A stretch of DNA of 39,174 bases from JANRKF01 sp033763575 (GTDB lineage Bacteria; Pseudomonadota; Alphaproteobacteria; Rickettsiales; SXRF01), in assembly GCA_033763575.1 (NCBI GenBank), contig JANRKF010000018.1, positions 1 through 39,174 on the forward strand. Reading direction: 5' to 3'. Positions 38,923 through 39,174 of the stretch are shown here, piece by piece. The translations under genes and the position numbers were made by a program. Numbering within the stretch: the first letter of the stretch is position 1; each line of letters starts with the position of its first letter. Under the pieces are notes generated by a model. The model had not been told where the DNA came from. It worked only from the letters and a program-made list of their open reading frames with translations, and did no database searches.

Positions 38923-38939
38923 GCGTAAGAGAAGCGTAA
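38923..38939 (-). promoter_or_regulatory. TTACGC tandem operator, site 3
   Basis: Minus strand TTACGC-ttctc-TTACGC, perfect hexamers with 11-bp period, 94 nt upstream of the CsbD start. A further TTACCC half-match lies 8 bp downstream on that strand, and GCATCGCAT (38899-38907 as complement) follows. Confidence 0.78.
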
Positions 38940-39036
38940 GGAAAGTATCATGCCAAATTGCAGGGCAAATAAAGCGTGTTTACGAACTTCAAAAATGTGA
39001 GGAACTGCGCCAGTTTAAAATTCACTGGCTGTAAAA

Positions 39037-39126
39037 TGGCGGATCGGGCGAGATTCGAACTCGCGATAGAGTCTCCCCTATACACACTTTCCAGGCGTGC
39101 GCCTTAGACCACTCGGCCACCGATCC
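39037..39126 (-). tRNA. tRNA-Ser (GGA)
   Basis: A 90-nt cloverleaf read on the minus strand. The acceptor GGATCGG pairs with CCGATCC, and the discriminator G is followed by an encoded CCA (39037-39039). The D arm is GGCCGAGTGGTCTAAGGC. The anticodon loop CTGGAAA gives anticodon GGA on stem CACGC/GTGTG. A long variable arm typical of serine tRNAs and a T arm GCGAG-TTCGAAT-CTCGC complete it. Confidence 0.97.
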
Positions 39127-39174
39127 ACACTATCACCACTGCTTTTCAGCGAGTGGTCTATACTACTTCTGCTC

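Noticed and set aside
28866..38939. General-stress (EcfG-type GGAAC-N16/17-CGTT) promoters upstream of the stress operons
   Set aside because: I looked upstream of the four operons that carry TTACGC sites and did not find matching pairs; the shared signal there is the tandem hexamer.
39009..39029. Hairpin gccagt...actggc downstream of the tRNA as terminator
   Set aside because: The stem is 6 bp and the following bases on the minus strand are not T-rich.

Overview
The window reads as a chromosomal segment of an alphaproteobacterium. The evidence is lineage-typical genes (DUF1150, TIGR02186 next to a TSUP permease, miaB-phoH-ybeY, an alphaproteobacterial-type DapA), moderately high GC, and many dispersed palindromic repeats of the cattgcgag...ctcgcaatg kind. 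No ribosomal operon, phage, insertion sequence or CRISPR array is visible. The only RNA gene seen is a tRNA-Ser(GGA) at the right edge.

Layout. (1) 1-7541: surface-sugar cluster. A glycosyltransferase tail and an SDR reductase on + face rfbG, rfbF, a large membrane protein, rfbH and metZ on -. RfbF, RfbG and RfbH make the CDP-4-keto-3,6-dideoxyhexose precursor; the SDR is the likely final 4-reductase. (2) 7603-9496: queE, queC and an unknown gene. (3) 9616-14068: DUF1150, ybeY, phoH, miaB, a zeta-toxin-like ATPase with a small partner, and tsaB. (4) 14138-17457: lipoprotein, TSUP permease, TIGR02186 protein, universal stress protein and an RDD protein. (5) 17451-23074: a compact divergent biotin locus, bioF-bioH-bioC-bioD on - and bioB-(49-aa membrane protein)-bioA on +, with nearly all genes overlapping. 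(6) 23204-27872: an unknown protein, smpB, dapA, an unknown helical protein and ratA. (7) 28153-38829: a dense island of small envelope and stress proteins (DUF1328, glycine zipper, DUF883, DUF3309, collagen-like, YfdX, SYLF, LpxR, CsbD), with an OmpR/KdpE-class response regulator, a hybrid histidine kinase, a lone HisKA fragment and a K+/H+-type antiporter.

The most notable observation is in region 7. A perfect tandem hexamer, TTACGC-N5-TTACGC with an 11-bp period, occurs four times. Each copy lies in the intergenic space about 78-94 nt upstream of the first gene of a different operon, always in the same orientation. This has the geometry of an OmpR-family response regulator box, and the window encodes exactly one such regulator, beside these operons. 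I infer an envelope-stress regulon that probably includes its own sensor kinase.

A second theme is palindromic repeats that enter genes. One is read in frame inside dapA, one encodes the N-terminus of the 711-aa membrane protein, one supplies the start codon of rfbG, and two long hairpins lie exactly between convergent genes. Several genes shorter than 60 codons with good ribosome binding sites were found by direct reading: 25, 49, 52, 53 and 54 aa. Functions come from recognised motifs and family resemblance by eye; no database search was run.
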